A DNA stretch of 64,000 nucleotides from Polyodon spathula (taxonomy: Eukaryota > Chordata > Actinopteri > Acipenseriformes > Polyodontidae). The stretch lies in contig NC_054543.1 in the NCBI RefSeq assembly GCF_017654505.1, positions 23,846,339-23,910,338 on the forward strand. Reading direction: 5' to 3'. Shown piece by piece: positions 47,630 to 58,455 of the stretch (positions within the stretch are counted from its first letter, which is position 1; each line of letters starts with the position of its first letter). Position numbers and translations under genes: made by a program. Below the pieces are notes generated by a model. That model was not told the origin of the DNA and did not search any database. It saw only the letters and a program-made list of their open reading frames with translations.

Positions 47630-49734
47630 AGACCACCAAACCCAGCAGCTTTTCCGCTGCTGGACTTGCCCCGGCTGAAGGAGTCAGTCTGGGAGCTGTT
47701 AGCACGTCTGACATAAAATGTATAATTGTATTTAAGTACAAAGAATGCACAGCACTTTACGTGCAAATAAAATGGAATAATGTGTGAGCACAGGGAATTG
47801 CAGTTTATTAATTCACATGCAGTTGTACCGTGACTCCAACTGAATGATTGATTAGCTGTCGAGTCTCGGTACATCTGCATAAAAGCAGATTGTTTTCATA
47901 TACTCTGGGTTGTGTGTTCAGTGAGTGGAGAACTGGATTGGAGATGGAGGTAATTGTGATAATTGTAAGAAAAGTAGAAGCTCACCATCTATGTCTGTGT
48001 AGTCCATTTTGTTTGTCTATTTATTTTGGCGAAAGTGCCGTGTTTTTGTTTGTTACAACCTTTTTATTTTCTGTTCTGTTTATTATATGCTGAGCGAAAC
48101 CATTCATTCAGCTCCACCAAACTCCACCTCTCTTGTTGTTTATTTTCCTGTTTCTGGTCGGACGTCCCCCACTCCGGCCATCTTTGTGACACTCCTTTAG
48201 TTGCCATAGGCCTCTTGGTGGCCTCCCCGACTACTGCCCTTCTTGCCTGGATACTCAGTTTTTGAGGACAGCTTGTTCTAGACAGATTGTCAGTTGTGCC
48301 ATATTCTCTCAATTTCTTAATAATGGACTTTACTGTGCTCCAGGGGATATTCAATGCCTTGGAAATGTTCTTCTATCCTACCCCTGATTGGTGCTTTTGA
48401 AGAACCTTATTCCGGATTTGCTTTAAATGTTCCTTCATCTTCATGATGTAGTTTTTGTTAGGAAATGTACTAACCAACTGTGGGACCTCCCAGAGACAGG
48501 TGTATTTAACCTGAAATCATGTAAAACACCTTAATTACACACAGGTGGACTCCATTCAACAAATTTTGTGACTTCTAAAGATTGTTGATTGTACCAGAGC
48601 TTATTTAGGTGTGTCATAGCAAAGGGGGTGAATACTTATGCAATCAAGTATTTTCTGTTTTATATTTGTAATTAATTTAGAACAATTTGTAGATTTTATT
48701 TTTCACCTTGATATTATGGAATTTTTTTGTGTTGATCAGTGGCAAAACCACCTAATTAAATCCATTTTAATTCCATGTTGTAACACAATAAAATGTGGAA
48801 AAGTCCAAGGTGGGTGAATACTTTTGAGAGCCACTGTATCTGTGCCTTCCAAGGAGGCGTGCAGTGCAGCTTGTTTAAGTAGACTAGGACCCGAAGTACT
48901 TCCTCCATAAAATCTGGGAAGACCAGGAAACTCTGAGGGTGAGGAGCCAGCGCCTGTGTCCGAGAAACAGATCGGTGTGGTTCTGCCACTGACGTCCAGG
49001 GGACCTGCCAAAAGGCTGCAGCACGACTCCTGAGAGCCGAGACCGAGCTGGACAACGGGGTGGAACCGGTGTCTGAGACATTCTCGGAGCGGGGCTCTTC
49101 CTCAACAAGGGTCTCACCCACTTGAATATCAGAGGAGAAAGAAGCTCTATTCCCCGAGGCCGCTATGGAAAGCATATCCTCCTGTTCCAGCTGTGGCGGC
49201 TCCCCCCACTCTGCACTTCCAAAGGGGAGGGGGGGGTATAGAAATTTTGGTCTGCGGCGGACCCTGGACAGGGGTCTGGGCCATCGGCGCCTTGGTCAAG
49301 AGCTCTAGAACCTGAGTCATCTAATCCTTGAGGTCCATAATGTCCCTCGTCTGCCTAAAACGCTTCGCCTGTCTCAACTGTGGCGATTGGGTGTGACTAT
49401 GGGAGGTCTGTGCATTGGCAACATCCAGCAGGGAGTCCTGGGACATGCTGTCTGGGGCACCCAGAGCCGCTGACAGTCTAACGTAAGAGGATGCGGAGCT
49501 CTCCCTCTTGACTCTCTCCAAGCGGGCCTCTTTGAACCGAGGCTGAAGGGCCGCACAGACACTGCATGTCACCTCCCTTTCAAGGGCAGCGGTGGCATGA
49601 GGAACACCCAAGCACCGCACACAGAGGGTATGTTTATCCTCCTGCGGGGATGACAGAGTTACAGGCCATACCGACATGGGCCTGACTTTGTGCATAGCAC
49701 CAAAGCACTGCTCGCACCGCGTTAAACACTAGAG

Positions 49735-50110
49735 ACGTTAACGTAGTGTACAAATCACTAGCATTACTGCAGTAATACTGCGTATCATGCCGTGAGTAAC
49801 GTGGGCACCTTGTGCACCATATACCGCGCCGTACGTAAAGTATACGCTGGGAGAGCAGCGGCTACACAACAAGCGCAACGTGCAGCTTGTGCACTGCTTG
49901 CACCGTGTGTTCCAAGTGCCGTGCGTACTGAGTACTGTACACTACGTGCACTGCATACCGTGTCGCACCATGCGTAATCGCAGTACATGGTAGAGGTACG
50001 TGTACACTAGGTGGGCTGTGTGTACCGAGCACCATGTACACTGAGTACTGAAGGCACTAAATGCACCATGTACCGTGTAGCGTTATTGTGCACTACTAGA
50101 GGGGCGCTGG
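49735..50110. repeat. Degenerate GTGCACC/GTACCG-rich region of the DIRS leader
   Basis: Dense short motifs (GTGCACC, ACCGTG, GTACTG) scattered through about 370 bp between the DIRS gag start and its right terminal repeat. There is no coding potential. Its role in DIRS replication is unknown; a cis-acting function is inference. Confidence 0.55.
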
Positions 50111-50574
50111 CAGTGTGTTACTACTCTAAGCACCTGAGCAAAATGATAGAGGAGGGAGAAAAGTACCCCTTCTGTACAAGGCCCGACTCACCACAGTGGT
50201 GGTGCTGTAGCTGGCAGAACTACTTGACAGCAGGGATGTGGCAAAGCCTAGCCCCAAGGAGGACACGTGTACTCTCAGAAAGAATAGACAATCATTCGCG
50301 GATGACTGCACAGACAGTCGCTCACAGACGACAGACAGATAAACAAGAGCGGTCTACCACGCAAGCAGGGAGGCCATTGAAAGACAGAAAGGCAATAAAG
50401 GACTCTTTTTTAAGTCGTTGATTCCAGGAAAGCTGCAAGGCAGCTTTCAGCACGAATGCAGGAGAAATACAACAGACTTGAATCAACTCGAGAAGCTTTT
50501 TTCTATCAATGCGCTCAGCTAAACACAAAGGTCTTACCGTACCATCTTGAGAGGGTAAAAAGAGGAGGATCTTG

Positions 50575-50733
50575 TGACAGTGACAGTTTTATTCCACCGG
50601 GAGGCAGTACCGGGTGCGTTATCACGGGAAGGGGCCTATCGGCAGCTCTGGTAAAGAGAGCTCAATGATACCTACCAAAAGGGCAGGAATATCCCATATC
50701 TATCTGGTGGTGGTCTTCTTCGAATTGAAAGGG
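50575..50733. repeat. DIRS terminal inverted repeat (5' end of element)
   Basis: Reverse complement of the 38449-38610 end over about 150 bp with mismatches; the last bases CGAATTGAAAGGGA are also copied in the ICR. CR1 sequence resumes immediately at 50734-50737. Confidence 0.9.
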
Positions 50734-51179
50734 AACGTGGACATGCTCCTGGAACGAACAGGAGACAACTCGGTAGTAGTTGTCCACATCGGTACAAACA
50801 ACATTGGAAGAGACAAACCAAAATCCCTGCAAAACAAATTCAGAGAGCTAGGAAGGAAATTAAAAGACAAGACCAAAACTCTGGTATTTTCTGGGATACA
50901 GACAGCTGGAAATAATTCATCTAAACACATTGTTGAAAACGTGGTGCACACAACAAGGCTTCATCTATCTTGAACATTCAACCACATTCTACGACAAGGA
51001 GTATCTATATAGGCGGGATGGACTGCGCTTAAATAAATAGGGAACCAATCTACTAGGAGAAAAGATCCTTGAGGAAGTTCGTTTAGAAGCATTTAAACTA
51101 AAACAGAAGGGAGACCACATCAAAACAAGAGCAACAACTCAGGTAAGTCAGCCATTAAATGTATTTACCTAAAGTATCA

Positions 51180-53698
51180 GAAACAAAATGTTAGAACTTG
51201 AAGCTACTGCACTAACAAGGAACTATGATGTGATAGGTGTTACAGAAACTTGGTTGTCTGAGAGTGATGGAGACGAATATAATATTAGTGGTTATACACT
51301 GTAGGGAAGACAGGCAGGACAGAAGAGGCAGAGGGGGTAGCACTATACATAAGAAACAGTCTTGATGTCCAGGTGTTAAATTTGTAACTAAGGAGAAGCC
51401 ACACTAATGGGGGATTTCAACTTCCCCCATATAAAATGGGAAAACCTGGTGGGGAGCACAAAGGACGAAATTAAAAATGTGGAAATGACAAATGACTGCT
51501 TCCTAATGCAATTTGTCAAGGCACTGCCAAGAGGGGAGGCATGCCTTGATTTTCTATTTTCAAATAAGAAAACAGAATAACTAAAACAGAGGTCAGAGAA
51601 CCATTGGCAAACTCAGACCACAATATGGTCTCATTTGAAGTGATTTTTAAAACCCACAAAGTAATGACTAAAGCTAAGGTTAACAATTTTAGAAAGACAA
51701 ACTAGGAAGGTATGAAACAGAGACTAACATAAGCAGATTGGAGTAAAATAGAGAAAACATCGACAGAAAAATATTTTCTGTTTTTTAAAAATGTAGTACT
51801 ACAGGCGCAAAACAATTAAATCCTAAAAGTAAACAAATCTAAATCTAAAACAAAATTGCCAAAATGGTTTAATAGCTCAATTTAAAAAAAAAAAATATTC
51901 AGCTAAAAATAGGCACTTTACAAAGCGTTTAAAAGGGACCAAAAACAAAGTACACAGAAAGAGTACTTGGAACTGCAAACCAAGTCAAAAAGGGAGTTAC
52001 AAAGGCCAAGAGAGCCAGAAATGAACATTGCTAAAGGGGCTAAAACCAATTACAAAATGTTTTTCCAGTATTATAACAGCAAGAGAACATTCAAAGAGGA
52101 GGTTAAATGTCTAAGAGATACAAATGACAAAATCATAGACAAAGAAAAAAAACTAGCAAATATATTAAATAATTAATTTTCACAAGTTTTTATAAAGGAG
52201 GATATGGACAACATGCCCCACTTGTCAGCCTGTTCCTAACTTTAGTATAGCTGAGGCAGAAGTGTCTAGGAGCTCTTAAAATAAACAAATCTCCTTGGCC
52301 AGATGAGATCCTCCCAATAGTACTCAAATAAATGAAAGTAGTTATTTACAAACGACTAACCAAGATCTTGATACAGGAGTTGTACCTACAGACTGGAGAA
52401 TTGAAAATGTAATACCGATCCACAAAAAGTGAAACAAAACCGAACCAGGTAACTACAGACCAATAAGCCTGACTTCTATTATATGTAAACTTATTGAAAC
52501 TATAATAAGATCTAAAATGGAAAATTACCTATATGGTAACAGTGTCCTGGGAGACAGTCAGTATGGTTTTAAAAAAGGGAGATGGTGTCTAATTAACCTG
52601 CTTGATTTTTTTGAGGAAGCGACATCGACAATGGATAATTATAAAGCATATGGCACGGTTTATTTAGATTTCCAGAAAGCTTTGGACAAAGTGCCGCATA
52701 AAAGATTAATTCTCAAACTGAACGCAATAGGGATTCAAAGAAATGCATGCACATGGGTTAGAGAGTGGCTAACATGTAGAAAACAAAAAGTACTGATTAG
52801 AGGAGAAACTTCAAAATGGAACGAGGTAACAAGTGGTCCTCTCCTATTCCTAATCTACATTAATGAATAGATTCTGGTATATTAAGCAAACTTGTTAAAT
52901 TTGCAGATGACACACAAATAGGAGAAGTGGCAAACACTGTTGCAGCAGTAAAGGTCATTCAAAATCATCTAGACAAGATTCAGAACTGGGCAGGAACATG
53001 GCAAATGACATTTTATAGAGACAAGTGTAAGGTACTGCACGCAGGCAATAAAAATGTGCATTATAAATATCATATGGGAGATACTGAAATTGAAGAAGGA
53101 ATCTATGAAAAAGACCTAAGAGCTTATGTTGACTCAGAAATGTCTTCATCTAGACAATGTGGGTAAGCTATAAAGAAGGCCAACAAGATGCTTGGATATA
53201 CTGTGAAAAGTGTTGAATTTAAATCAAGGGAAGTAATGTTAAAACTGTACAATGCATTAGTAAGACCTCATCTTGAATATTGTGTTCTGTTCTGGTCACC
53301 TCACTACAAAAAGGATATTGCTGGTCTAGAAAGAGTGCAAAGAAAAGTGACCAGAATTATTCTGGGTTTAAAAGCCATGTCATATGCAGTCAGGCTTAAT
53401 AATTGAATCTATTCAGTTTTGAACAAAGAAGACTACACAGCAATTTGATTCAAGCACTCAAAATTCTAAAAGGTATTGACAATGTCGACCCAAGGGACTT
53501 TTTCGACCTGAAAAAAGAAACAAGGACCAGGGGTCACAAATGCAGATTAGATAAAGGGGCATTCAGAACAGAACATAGGAAACACTTTATTACACAGAGG
53601 ATTGTGAGGGTCTGGAACCAACTCCCCAGTAATGTTGACACCCTGGGATCCTTCAAGAAGCTGTTTGATGAGATTCTGGGATCAATAATAATTGTTCA
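51180..53698 (+). pseudogene. CR1 ORF2 (endonuclease-RT), broken
   Basis: Starts as a badly decayed endonuclease region, then RT blocks: MFFQYYNSKRTFKEEVKCL (52021 onward), PISLTSIICKLIETIIRSKM, KAYGTVYLDFQKALDKVPHKRL, and FADDT with the catalytic Asp pair at about 52902-52916 in its own frame, then VRPHLEYCVLFWSPHYKKDI (53188-53406). Just before the motif that follows SGVPQGSVLGPLLF, a stretch equal to about eight codons is deleted (TSGPLLF is seen), and there are stops and frameshifts near 52175, 52870 and 53166. Replicationally dead. Confidence 0.85.
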
Positions 53699-53702
53699 TT
53701 AG

Positions 53703-53805
53703 CCACTCCAGTATAGCATTGGCATTGTGCTTTGGGTCATTGTCATGCTGAAAGGTGAACTTCCATCCCAGTTTCAGCTTTCTTGCAGGTTTTCCTCAAG
53801 GACTT
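53703..53805 (-). mobile_element. Tc1 fragment, C-terminal transposase
   Basis: The minus strand encodes a decayed piece of the second-Asp region of a Tc1 transposase; the plus strand reads CTTTGGGTCATTGTCATGCTG, close to GTTTGGGGTCATTGTCCTGC of the nested Tc1 at 45200. About 100 bp remain. Confidence 0.7.
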
Positions 53806-53830
53806 CAAGGACATCTTCCACTCGCGACAT

Positions 53831-55347
53831 CGAGTGGAAGAAGTACAGGCATGGAAAAGTACAGAGCAGTTTAGAAGCAGTAAGGAGAAATTGCATCTTG
53901 AATTGCTTTAATCAGAAAACAGAGGACATTGGGGAAACACAGCAGCAGCTCAAAGTCAAACAGCCGCATGTGTTTTTCTGATAACAAACAAGCTGAAACT
54001 CGGAGCAGCTGATTCAAATTCAGCGCCGTTCTGAGACACGGGCGAGGGGAGGAGCCAACAGCACAGCAGAACAACGCAATTAAATGAGGCAGTCTTCCCA
54101 GCGACAGTGAGTGGGAGAAGTACAGGCGTGGAAAAGTACAGAGCAGTTTAGAAGCAGTTTGAAAGCAGGCTGACAGCTGCAGAAGAAACTAAACTTAAAA
54201 AAAAAACCCTCAACATGGTCTTCAAGCCAGTAATCTGTGACACCTGCTTGATGAGGGAAATCTGAGAAACCAAGTGTGCGTAAAGTGTCACGTGATCCAG
54301 GATTTGCATAAACTAGTAAGTATGCTAGAAATGGAGCTGGAAGAAGTGAGACAGCAACAGGATCTTGAGGAACTGGCACACCCACAATTCATGGAAGTCT
54401 GCATGACCCCTAACAGACTGAAAGCCAACAAGGAGATAGAAGGTCAAAACAGCTGGGTACAGGTAGGCAGAAGCAGGGAAAAAAAGAAACTTTGTCAAAC
54501 ACAACCACCAGAAATCAAAACAACCAACAAATTTGAGTCACTTCAGAATTTTGATGAGCAGAGCCAACAACAAGAGAATGAAAGGAACAACATCCAGGAC
54601 CCCATTGACAGTGGTGACCAGACATCAAAAAGAAGGGAGGTCATGATTGTTGGGGACTCCATATTGAGAAACACAGCAAGTTCAATTCGCAGTTTGGACC
54701 CCCTTACTACAACAGTGTGCTGCCTTCCGGGAGCCTCGGTCAAGCACATCACTGAGAACGTGGACAGACTCCTAGAATGAACAGGAGACGACCCGGTAGT
54801 AGTCGTCCACATCGGTACAAACAACATTGGAAGAGACAGACCAAAATCCCTGCCAAACAAATTCAGAGAGCTAGGAAGGAAATTAAAAGAGAAAACCAAA
54901 ACTGTGGTATTTTCTGGTATACTACCGGCACCTTGCAAAGGACCATACGGACAACTGGAAATAATTAATCAAAACGCATGGCTGAAGATGTGATGCACAC
55001 GGGAAGGCTTCACCTATCTTGATCATTGGACCACATTCTACAACGAGGACTATCTGTATAGACGGGAGGGACTGCCCTTAAATAACAAGGGAACCAGTCT
55101 ACTTGGAGAAAAGATCCTCGAGCAGGTTCAGAAGCATTTAAACTAGAAAGGAAGGGGGGAGAAATCAACAAAAAAACAGAAGGGAAACCGCATCAAAACA
55201 AGAAAAACAACTCAGGTAAGACAACCATTAAATGTATTTATCTAAATGCTAGAAGTATCAGAAACAAAATTCTAGAACTTGAAGCTACTGCACTAACAGG
55301 TAAGTATGATTTGATAGGTGTTACAGAAACGTGGTTGTTTGAGAGTG
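53831..55347 (+). mobile_element. CR1 LINE, 5' half, second copy
   Basis: Plus-strand 5' region and ORF1 with the start of ORF2, matching the first CR1 (37566 onward). A 5' sub-repeat occurs twice (53831-53895 and 54102-54165). It breaks off at 55347 (GAGAGTGA), exactly where a CR1 3' end on the other strand begins. Confidence 0.88.
54215..55145 (+). pseudogene. CR1 ORF1, esterase type, broken
   Basis: ATG 54215 (MVFKPVICDTC), a stop at about 54264, then a coiled-coil stretch MLEMELEEVRQQQDLEELA (54274-54780), the esterase block VMIVGDSILRN with the nucleophile Ser (54643-54675), and after the stop at 54778, the second block VVVHIGTNNIG (54798-54830, frame changed). ORF1 proteins of CR1 bind nucleic acid and carry this esterase fold. 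Broken by at least two stops. Confidence 0.8.
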
Positions 55348-57213
55348 ACAAACAAGAGGAGGCCATTTGGCCCATCTTGCTCGTTTGGTTGTTAGTAGCT
55401 TATTGATCCCATAATCTCATCAAGCAGCTTCTTGAAGGATCCCAGGGTGTCAGCTTCAACAACATTACTGGGGAGTTGATTCCAGACCCTCACGATTCTC
55501 TGTGTACAAAAGTGCCTCCTATTTTCTGTTCTGAATGCCCCTTTGTCTAATCTCCATTTGTGACCCCTGGTTCTTGTTTCTTTTTTCAGGTCGAAAAAGT
55601 CCCTTGGGTCGACACTGTCAATACCTTTTAGAATTTTGAATGCTTGAATTAGGTCGCCACGTAGTCTTCTTTGTTCAAGACTGAACAGATTCAATTCTTT
55701 TAGCCTGTCTGCATATGACATGCGTTTTAAGCCCGGAATAATTCTGGTCGCTGTTCTTTGCACTCTTTCTAGAGCAGCAATATCTTTTTTATAGCGAGGT
55801 GACCAGAACTCAACACAATATTCAAGATGAGGTCTTACTAGTGCATTGTACAGTTTTAACATTACTTCCCTTGATTTAAATTCAACACTTTTCACAATGT
55901 ATCCGAGCATCTTGTTAGCCTTTTTTATAGCTTCCCCACATTGTCTAGATGAAGACATTTCTGAGTCAACAAAAACTCCTAGGTCTTTTTCATAGATTCC
56001 TTCTCCAAATTTCAGTATCTCCCATATGATATTTATAATGTACATTTTTATTTCCTGCGTGCAGTACCTTACACTTTTCTCTATTAAATGTCATTTGCCA
56101 TGTGTCTGCCCAGTTCTGAATCTTGTCTAGATCATTTTGAATGACCTTTGCTGCTGCAACAGTGTTTGCCACTCCTCCTACTTTTGTGTTGTCTGCAAAT
56201 TTAACAAGTTTGCTTACTATACCAGAATCTAAATCATTAATGTAGATTAGGAATAGCAGAGGACCTAATACTGATCCCTGTGGTACACCACTGGTTACCA
56301 CACTCCATTCTGAGGTTTTTCCTCTAATCAGTACTTTCTGTTTTCTACATGTTAACCACTCCCTAATCCATGTACATGTGTTTCCTTGAATCCCAACTGC
56401 GTTCAGTTTGAGAATTAATCTTTTGTGCGGGACTTTGTCAAAAGCTTTCTGGAAATCTAAATAAACCATGTCATATGCTTTGCAATTATCCATTATCAAT
56501 GTTGCATCCTCAAAAAAATCAAGCAAGTTAGTTAGACATGATCTCCCTTTCCTAAAACCATGTTGACCGTCTCCCAGGACCCTGTTACCATATAGGTAAT
56601 TTTCCATTTTGGATCTTATTATAGTTTCCATAAGTTTGCATATAATAGAAGTCAGGCTTACTGGTCTGTAGTTACCTGGTTCAGTTTTGTTTCCCCTTTT
56701 GTGGATCTGTATTACGTTTGCAATTTTCCAGTCTGTCTGTACAACCCCTGTGTCAAGAGACTGCTGCATGATCTTGGTTAGTGGTTTGTAAATTACTTCT
56801 TTCATTTCTTTGAGTACTACTGGGAGGATCTCATCTAGCCCAGGGCATTTGTTTATTTTAAGAGCTCCTAGTCCCTTTAACACTTCTGCCTCAGTTATGC
56901 TAAAGTTATTTAAAACTGGATAGGAACTGGATGACATGTGGGGCATGTTGTCAGTATCTTCCTTTGTAAAAACTTGTGAAAAGTAATCATTTAATATATT
57001 TGCTATTTTTTTTTCTTCATCTACGATTTTGCCATTTGTATCTCTTAAACATTTAATCTCCTCTTTGAATGTTTTCTTGCTGTTGTAATACTGGAAAAAC
57101 ATTTTGGGATTGGTTTTAGCTCCCTTAGCAATGTTCATTTCTATTTCTTTCTTGGCCTTTCTAACTTCCTTTTTGACTTGCGTTTGCAGTTCCGTGCACT
57201 CTTTCTGCGTACT
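55348..57213 (-). mobile_element. CR1 LINE, 3' half, third copy (RT region)
   Basis: Minus-strand element, 5'-truncated near 57213 and lacking the endonuclease. The 3' terminus at 55348 is cut back compared with the intact tail seen at 955: it ends at GCCTCCTCTTGTTTGTC and lacks the TTATGTTC repeat. Tail-to-body junction with the plus-strand CR1 is direct, without a filler. Confidence 0.9.
55392..57138 (-). pseudogene. CR1 ORF2 reverse transcriptase, near-intact with one frameshift
   Basis: Two overlapping ORFs (382 codons at 55990-57138 and 217 codons at 55392-56045) join after a frameshift near 56010-56045. Visible RT blocks: KMFFQYYNSKKTFKEEIK; CPGLDEILPVVLKE; GNYRPVSLTSIICKLMETII; KAYDMVYLDFQKAFDKVPHK; SGVPQGSVLGPLLFLIYIND; KLVKFADNTKVGG. 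The catalytic Asp pair of FADD reads FADN, so the second Asp is lost. The thumb follows (WRLDKGAFRTENRRHFCTQR, RVWNQLPSNVV). 5' truncated, so there is no endonuclease. The best-preserved RT in the window, but dead. Confidence 0.9.
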
Positions 57214-57750
57214 TTATGATAAATTATATTAAAAATTATAATTTAAATAAATTCAATAAATAATGAAATATATGTAAAAGATTTGACGAGCACATGAAAA
57301 TATAACACTACACCGATAAGAATTGAAAGTTACTTTCACCTCTAACTATACCATCTACTTTGAAATGATCTTTTTTATTGTATTTTGCCTGCATTTATTA
57401 TTTTATTCTTGATTGTGGTCAGGGCCACAGGTCCTGAAAATGCATCTCTTAATAAACAATTTGCAAATGTTTATAACATAATTTCAAAACTTCTATCATT
57501 ACTCGTCATTTCAGAAGGGAGCTAACCCAAGTGTCAGCCTCCACCACTGACAAGGTGGCAGTATTTGAGTGACAGGTCACATGAGCAGGCACATCTTGAT
57601 GTGCTTATACTATAACAGCTGCACTATTCTAAAGTTGTGTGTATGGCTTGGTTTATTTTTACATTCAATGTCCCCATACAGCATGTCTGCAGCCTGTTCT
57701 GCAGTGTGAATAGATTTATAATTTTTATCCCTGGACATGATCAGAACAAG
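57214..57750. other. No gene seen
   Basis: AT-rich DNA between the CR1 and the minisatellite. No structure recognised. Confidence 0.45.
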
Positions 57751-58455
57751 GTACAGTAATGGGTGTGAGTGAAGGGGGCTGTGTGCAGTAATGGGTGTGA
57801 GTGAAGGGGGCTGTGTGCAGTAATGGGTGTGAGTGAAGGGGGCTGTGTGCAGTAATGGGTGTGAGTGAAGGGGGCTGTGTGCAGTAATGGGTGTGAGTGA
57901 AGGGGGCTGTGTGCAGTAATGGGTGTGAGTGAAGGGGGCTGTGTGCAGTAATGGGTGTGAGTGAAGGGGGCTGTGTGCAGTAATGGGTGTGAGTGAAGGG
58001 GGCTGTGTGCAGTAATGGGTGTGTGTGAAGGGGGCTGTGTGCAGTAATGGGTGTGTGTGAAGGGGGCTGTGTGCAGTAATGGGTGTGAGTGAAGGGGGCT
58101 GTGTGCAGTAATGGGTGTGAGTGAAGGGGGCTGTGTGCAGTAATGGGTGTGAGTGAAGGGGGCTGTGTGCAGTAATGGGTGTGAGTGAAGGGGGCTGTGT
58201 GCAGTAATGGGTGTGAGTGAAGGGGGCTGTGTGCAGTAATGGGTGTGAGTGAAGGGGGCTGTGTGCAGTAATGGGTGTGAGTGAAGGGGGCTGTGTGCAG
58301 TAATGGGTGTGAGTGAAGGGGGCTGTGTGCAGTAATGGATGGGAGTGAAGGGGGCTGTGTGCAGTAATGGGTGTGAGTGAAGCGGGCTGTGTGCAGTAAT
58401 GGATGGGAGTGAAGGCGACTGTGTGCAGTAACAGGTGGGATTGAAGCAGCCTGTG
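57751..58455 (+). repeat. 32-bp minisatellite, about 21-22 copies
   Basis: Unit GTAATGGGTGTGAGTGAAGG plus GGGCTGTGTGCA. The copies on the left are almost identical; those at the right edge (58340-58450) carry more changes (GGATGGGAGTG, GAAGCAGCC). Two neighbouring copies near 58025-58060 carry GTGTGTG in place of GTGAGTG. A 249-codon minus-strand ORF across it is an artefact of the array. Confidence 0.98.

Larger units (their letters stand above)
45693..48191 (+). mobile_element. Non-autonomous LTR element nested in Tc1 (5-bp TSD)
   Basis: TGTGGCAAAG at the left end and TTTGTGACA at the right end, flanked by CTCCT on both sides (45688-45692 and 48192-48196). Inside, two direct repeats of about 380 bp (45797-46180 and 47715-48091, roughly 90 percent identical by eye) flank a proline-rich coding region. 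The outer left end carries 104 bp not repeated on the right, and the right end 100 bp not repeated on the left, so each LTR has lost its inner edge. No RT, integrase or protease was seen. A TATA-like CATAAAAGC lies in each direct repeat. Confidence 0.85.
44944..48354 (-). pseudogene. Tc1 transposase, split by LTR insertion and broken
   Basis: Minus strand. N-terminal helix-turn-helix at 48064-48354 (IPWSTVKSIIKKLREYGTTDN; ATKRPMATKG). After the LTR element, 45136-45531 carries the DDE core ([37 protein letters not shown] holds the second catalytic Asp). The block that usually reads SPDLNPIE before the third acidic residue is missing about four codons and has a TAA stop (at about 45136), although IENMWKELK continues at 44944-45126. 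The first catalytic Asp block is not intact. Non-functional. Confidence 0.85.
44699..48836 (-). mobile_element. Tc1 element nested in DIRS gag (TA TSD)
   Basis: Ends read GTGGCTCTCAAAAGTATTCA on the left and TGAATACTTTTGAGAGCCAC on the right, with the inner inverted blocks CCACATTTTATTGTG / CACAATAAAATGTGG. TA lies at 44697-44698 and 48837-48838. The DIRS gag reading resumes on both sides. The first CA of the left end reads AA, a decay at the terminal base. Carries a nested LTR element (45693-48191). Confidence 0.95.
44103..49695 (-). pseudogene. DIRS gag-like ORF, split by Tc1
   Basis: Minus strand. N-terminal part 49321-49695 holds a Cys-rich segment (CVRCLGVPHATAALEREVTCSVCAA) that resembles the DIRS Gag zinc-binding block. 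More gag lies at 48839-49175, then the Tc1 insertion (44699-48836), then 44176-44697 with SVNSTIAALVKTQLVDGLARDP and LLSSTLLQVSSLQGRAVGGSLTNLV. Stops and frameshifts separate the pieces. Gag C-terminal basic sequence lies near 43811-44071 and runs into the RT after an apparent internal deletion. Confidence 0.8.
38449..50733 (-). mobile_element. DIRS-type tyrosine-recombinase retrotransposon, nested insertions
   Basis: On the minus strand, right to left: terminal repeat (50575-50733), leader, gag (from 49695), RT-RNase H-methyltransferase-like region (44070 to about 42434), tyrosine recombinase (to about 38870), internal complementary region (38650-38790) and second terminal repeat (38449-38610). 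This is DIRS architecture. Removing the hAT and Tc1 insertions leaves about 5.6 kb, a normal DIRS length. It entered a CR1 at AAC (present at both junctions) with no longer target duplication, as expected for recombinase-mediated insertion. All ORFs are broken. Confidence 0.93.
37566..53698 (+). mobile_element. CR1 LINE, split by a nested DIRS element
   Basis: Left segment 37566-38448, right segment 50734-53698 (about 3.85 kb once the insertion is removed). It begins with the same 5' region as the copy at 53831 (TGGAAAAGTACAGAGCAGTT), has ORF1 and ORF2 remnants, and continues across the DIRS insertion: left ends in ATCAATGAAAAC, right resumes in GTGGACATGCTCC, matching the undivided order in the second copy. 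Both ORFs are broken. The 3' end stops inside the final coding region before a Tc1 fragment. Confidence 0.9.

Noticed and set aside
45693..48191. Endogenous retrovirus with envelope
   Set aside because: No RT, integrase, protease or env-type sequence was seen; only Gag-like coding remains.
57751..58455. CRISPR array
   Set aside because: Tandem repeats without unique spacers, in vertebrate DNA.
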